Assembly (NCBI RefSeq): GCF_000981895.1
Contig: NZ_LATD01000003.1
Location: 1 to 64,000 of the forward strand
Length of the DNA: 64,000 nt
Source of the DNA: Streptomyces odonnellii
Lineage (GTDB): Bacteria > Actinomycetota > Actinomycetes > Streptomycetales > Streptomycetaceae
Reading direction: 5' to 3'
Part shown: one piece after another, positions 63,952 through 64,000 of the stretch
How positions within the stretch are numbered: position 1 is the first letter of the stretch
Layout of the letters: every line of letters starts with the position of its first letter
The notes under the pieces: generated by a model
Told to the model about the DNA's origin: nothing
The model's input: only the letters and a program-made list of their open reading frames with translations
The model's database searches: none
Made by a program: the position numbers and the translations under genes

Positions 63952-64000
63952 GCACCCCCTCCACCGCAAACCACGCTCCGTATCATCTCGCACACGCCCT

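Noticed and set aside
1..64000. tRNA, rRNA or attachment-site duplications
   Set aside because: No cloverleaf-like sequence with CCA-proximal T-loop or long direct repeats flanking an island was found by eye.

Overview
The window reads as high-GC actinomycete DNA, almost certainly a Streptomyces or close relative. The coding sequences have strongly GC-biased third positions, GTG/TTG starts and GGAGG-type ribosome sites. Several families are typical of that group: ECF42 sigma factor with a DGPF partner, XRE/STAND/WD40 proteins, HxlR, ROK, a streptogrisin-type protease and DUF6400. The density of broken transposases, integrases and truncated genes fits a chromosome arm or a decayed island. No tRNA, rRNA, CRISPR array or replication origin was seen.

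Layout. 0-5.9 kb: an XRE-STAND-WD40 conflict protein (14 repeats) and an EAD1/pseudokinase-like gene that ends abruptly against a truncated zinc-ribbon gene. 5.9-10.5 kb: a graveyard of tyrosine recombinases, a TnsA-like endonuclease, an ATPase piece and a kinase piece, around intact dienelactone-hydrolase-like and RibD/DHFR-like genes. 10.6-17.6 kb: a divergent SDR/HxlR pair, IS481 and IS630 remnants, a 166-bp MITE, a frameshifted MerR-hydrolase fusion, a GNAT gene, and an operon of alpha/beta hydrolase, MBL hydrolase and YciI protein. 17.9-19.7 kb: a truncated AraC gene and an intact IS110 element.

20.3-30.5 kb is the best-preserved block: cutC, an M81 (MlrC-like) metallopeptidase and a ROK repressor on the minus strand, divergent from a complete peptide/nickel-type ABC importer (binding protein, two permeases, fused double ATPase) and a ROK sugar kinase. 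Matching palindromes near the ROK repressor start and in the divergent promoter suggest the repressor controls both sides. 30.6-45.6 kb holds secreted proteins (an Ig-like C-terminal fragment, a discoidin-domain Tat protein under a LacI-type operator, a streptogrisin-like protease, a Cys-rich triple-repeat Tat protein starting at CTG), a broken polymorphic toxin with its overlapping candidate immunity gene, a SUKH protein with a frameshift, and many IS scraps.

46-55 kb: a possible toxin-antitoxin-like pair, a tandem MarR pair, a helicase scrap, an ECF42 sigma factor with its DGPF partner and a recognisable ECF42-type promoter, and a 664-residue polymorphic toxin ending in a zinc nucleic-acid-deaminase-like domain, with an LQxxAGNxxV N-terminal motif of the kind seen in contractile-injection-system-associated proteins. 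Beyond it lie a decayed NB-ARC/WD40 gene and a Tn3 transposase scrap. 55.5-64 kb: a muconolactone-isomerase-like protein, a quinone reductase divergent from its probable TetR repressor with twin operators, an EfeU iron permease behind an IdeR/DmdR-like box, a twin-NBD ABC ATPase with compensating frameshifts, an SDR and an FAD monooxygenase.

The deaminase toxin without a visible immunity gene is the most interesting single locus. The repeated remains of STAND/NB-ARC-type ATPases and toxin or immunity genes suggest an island that has repeatedly gained and lost conflict systems. Several genes carry one to three frameshifts in otherwise conserved sequence. These may be true decay or assembly errors, and only the reads can decide.
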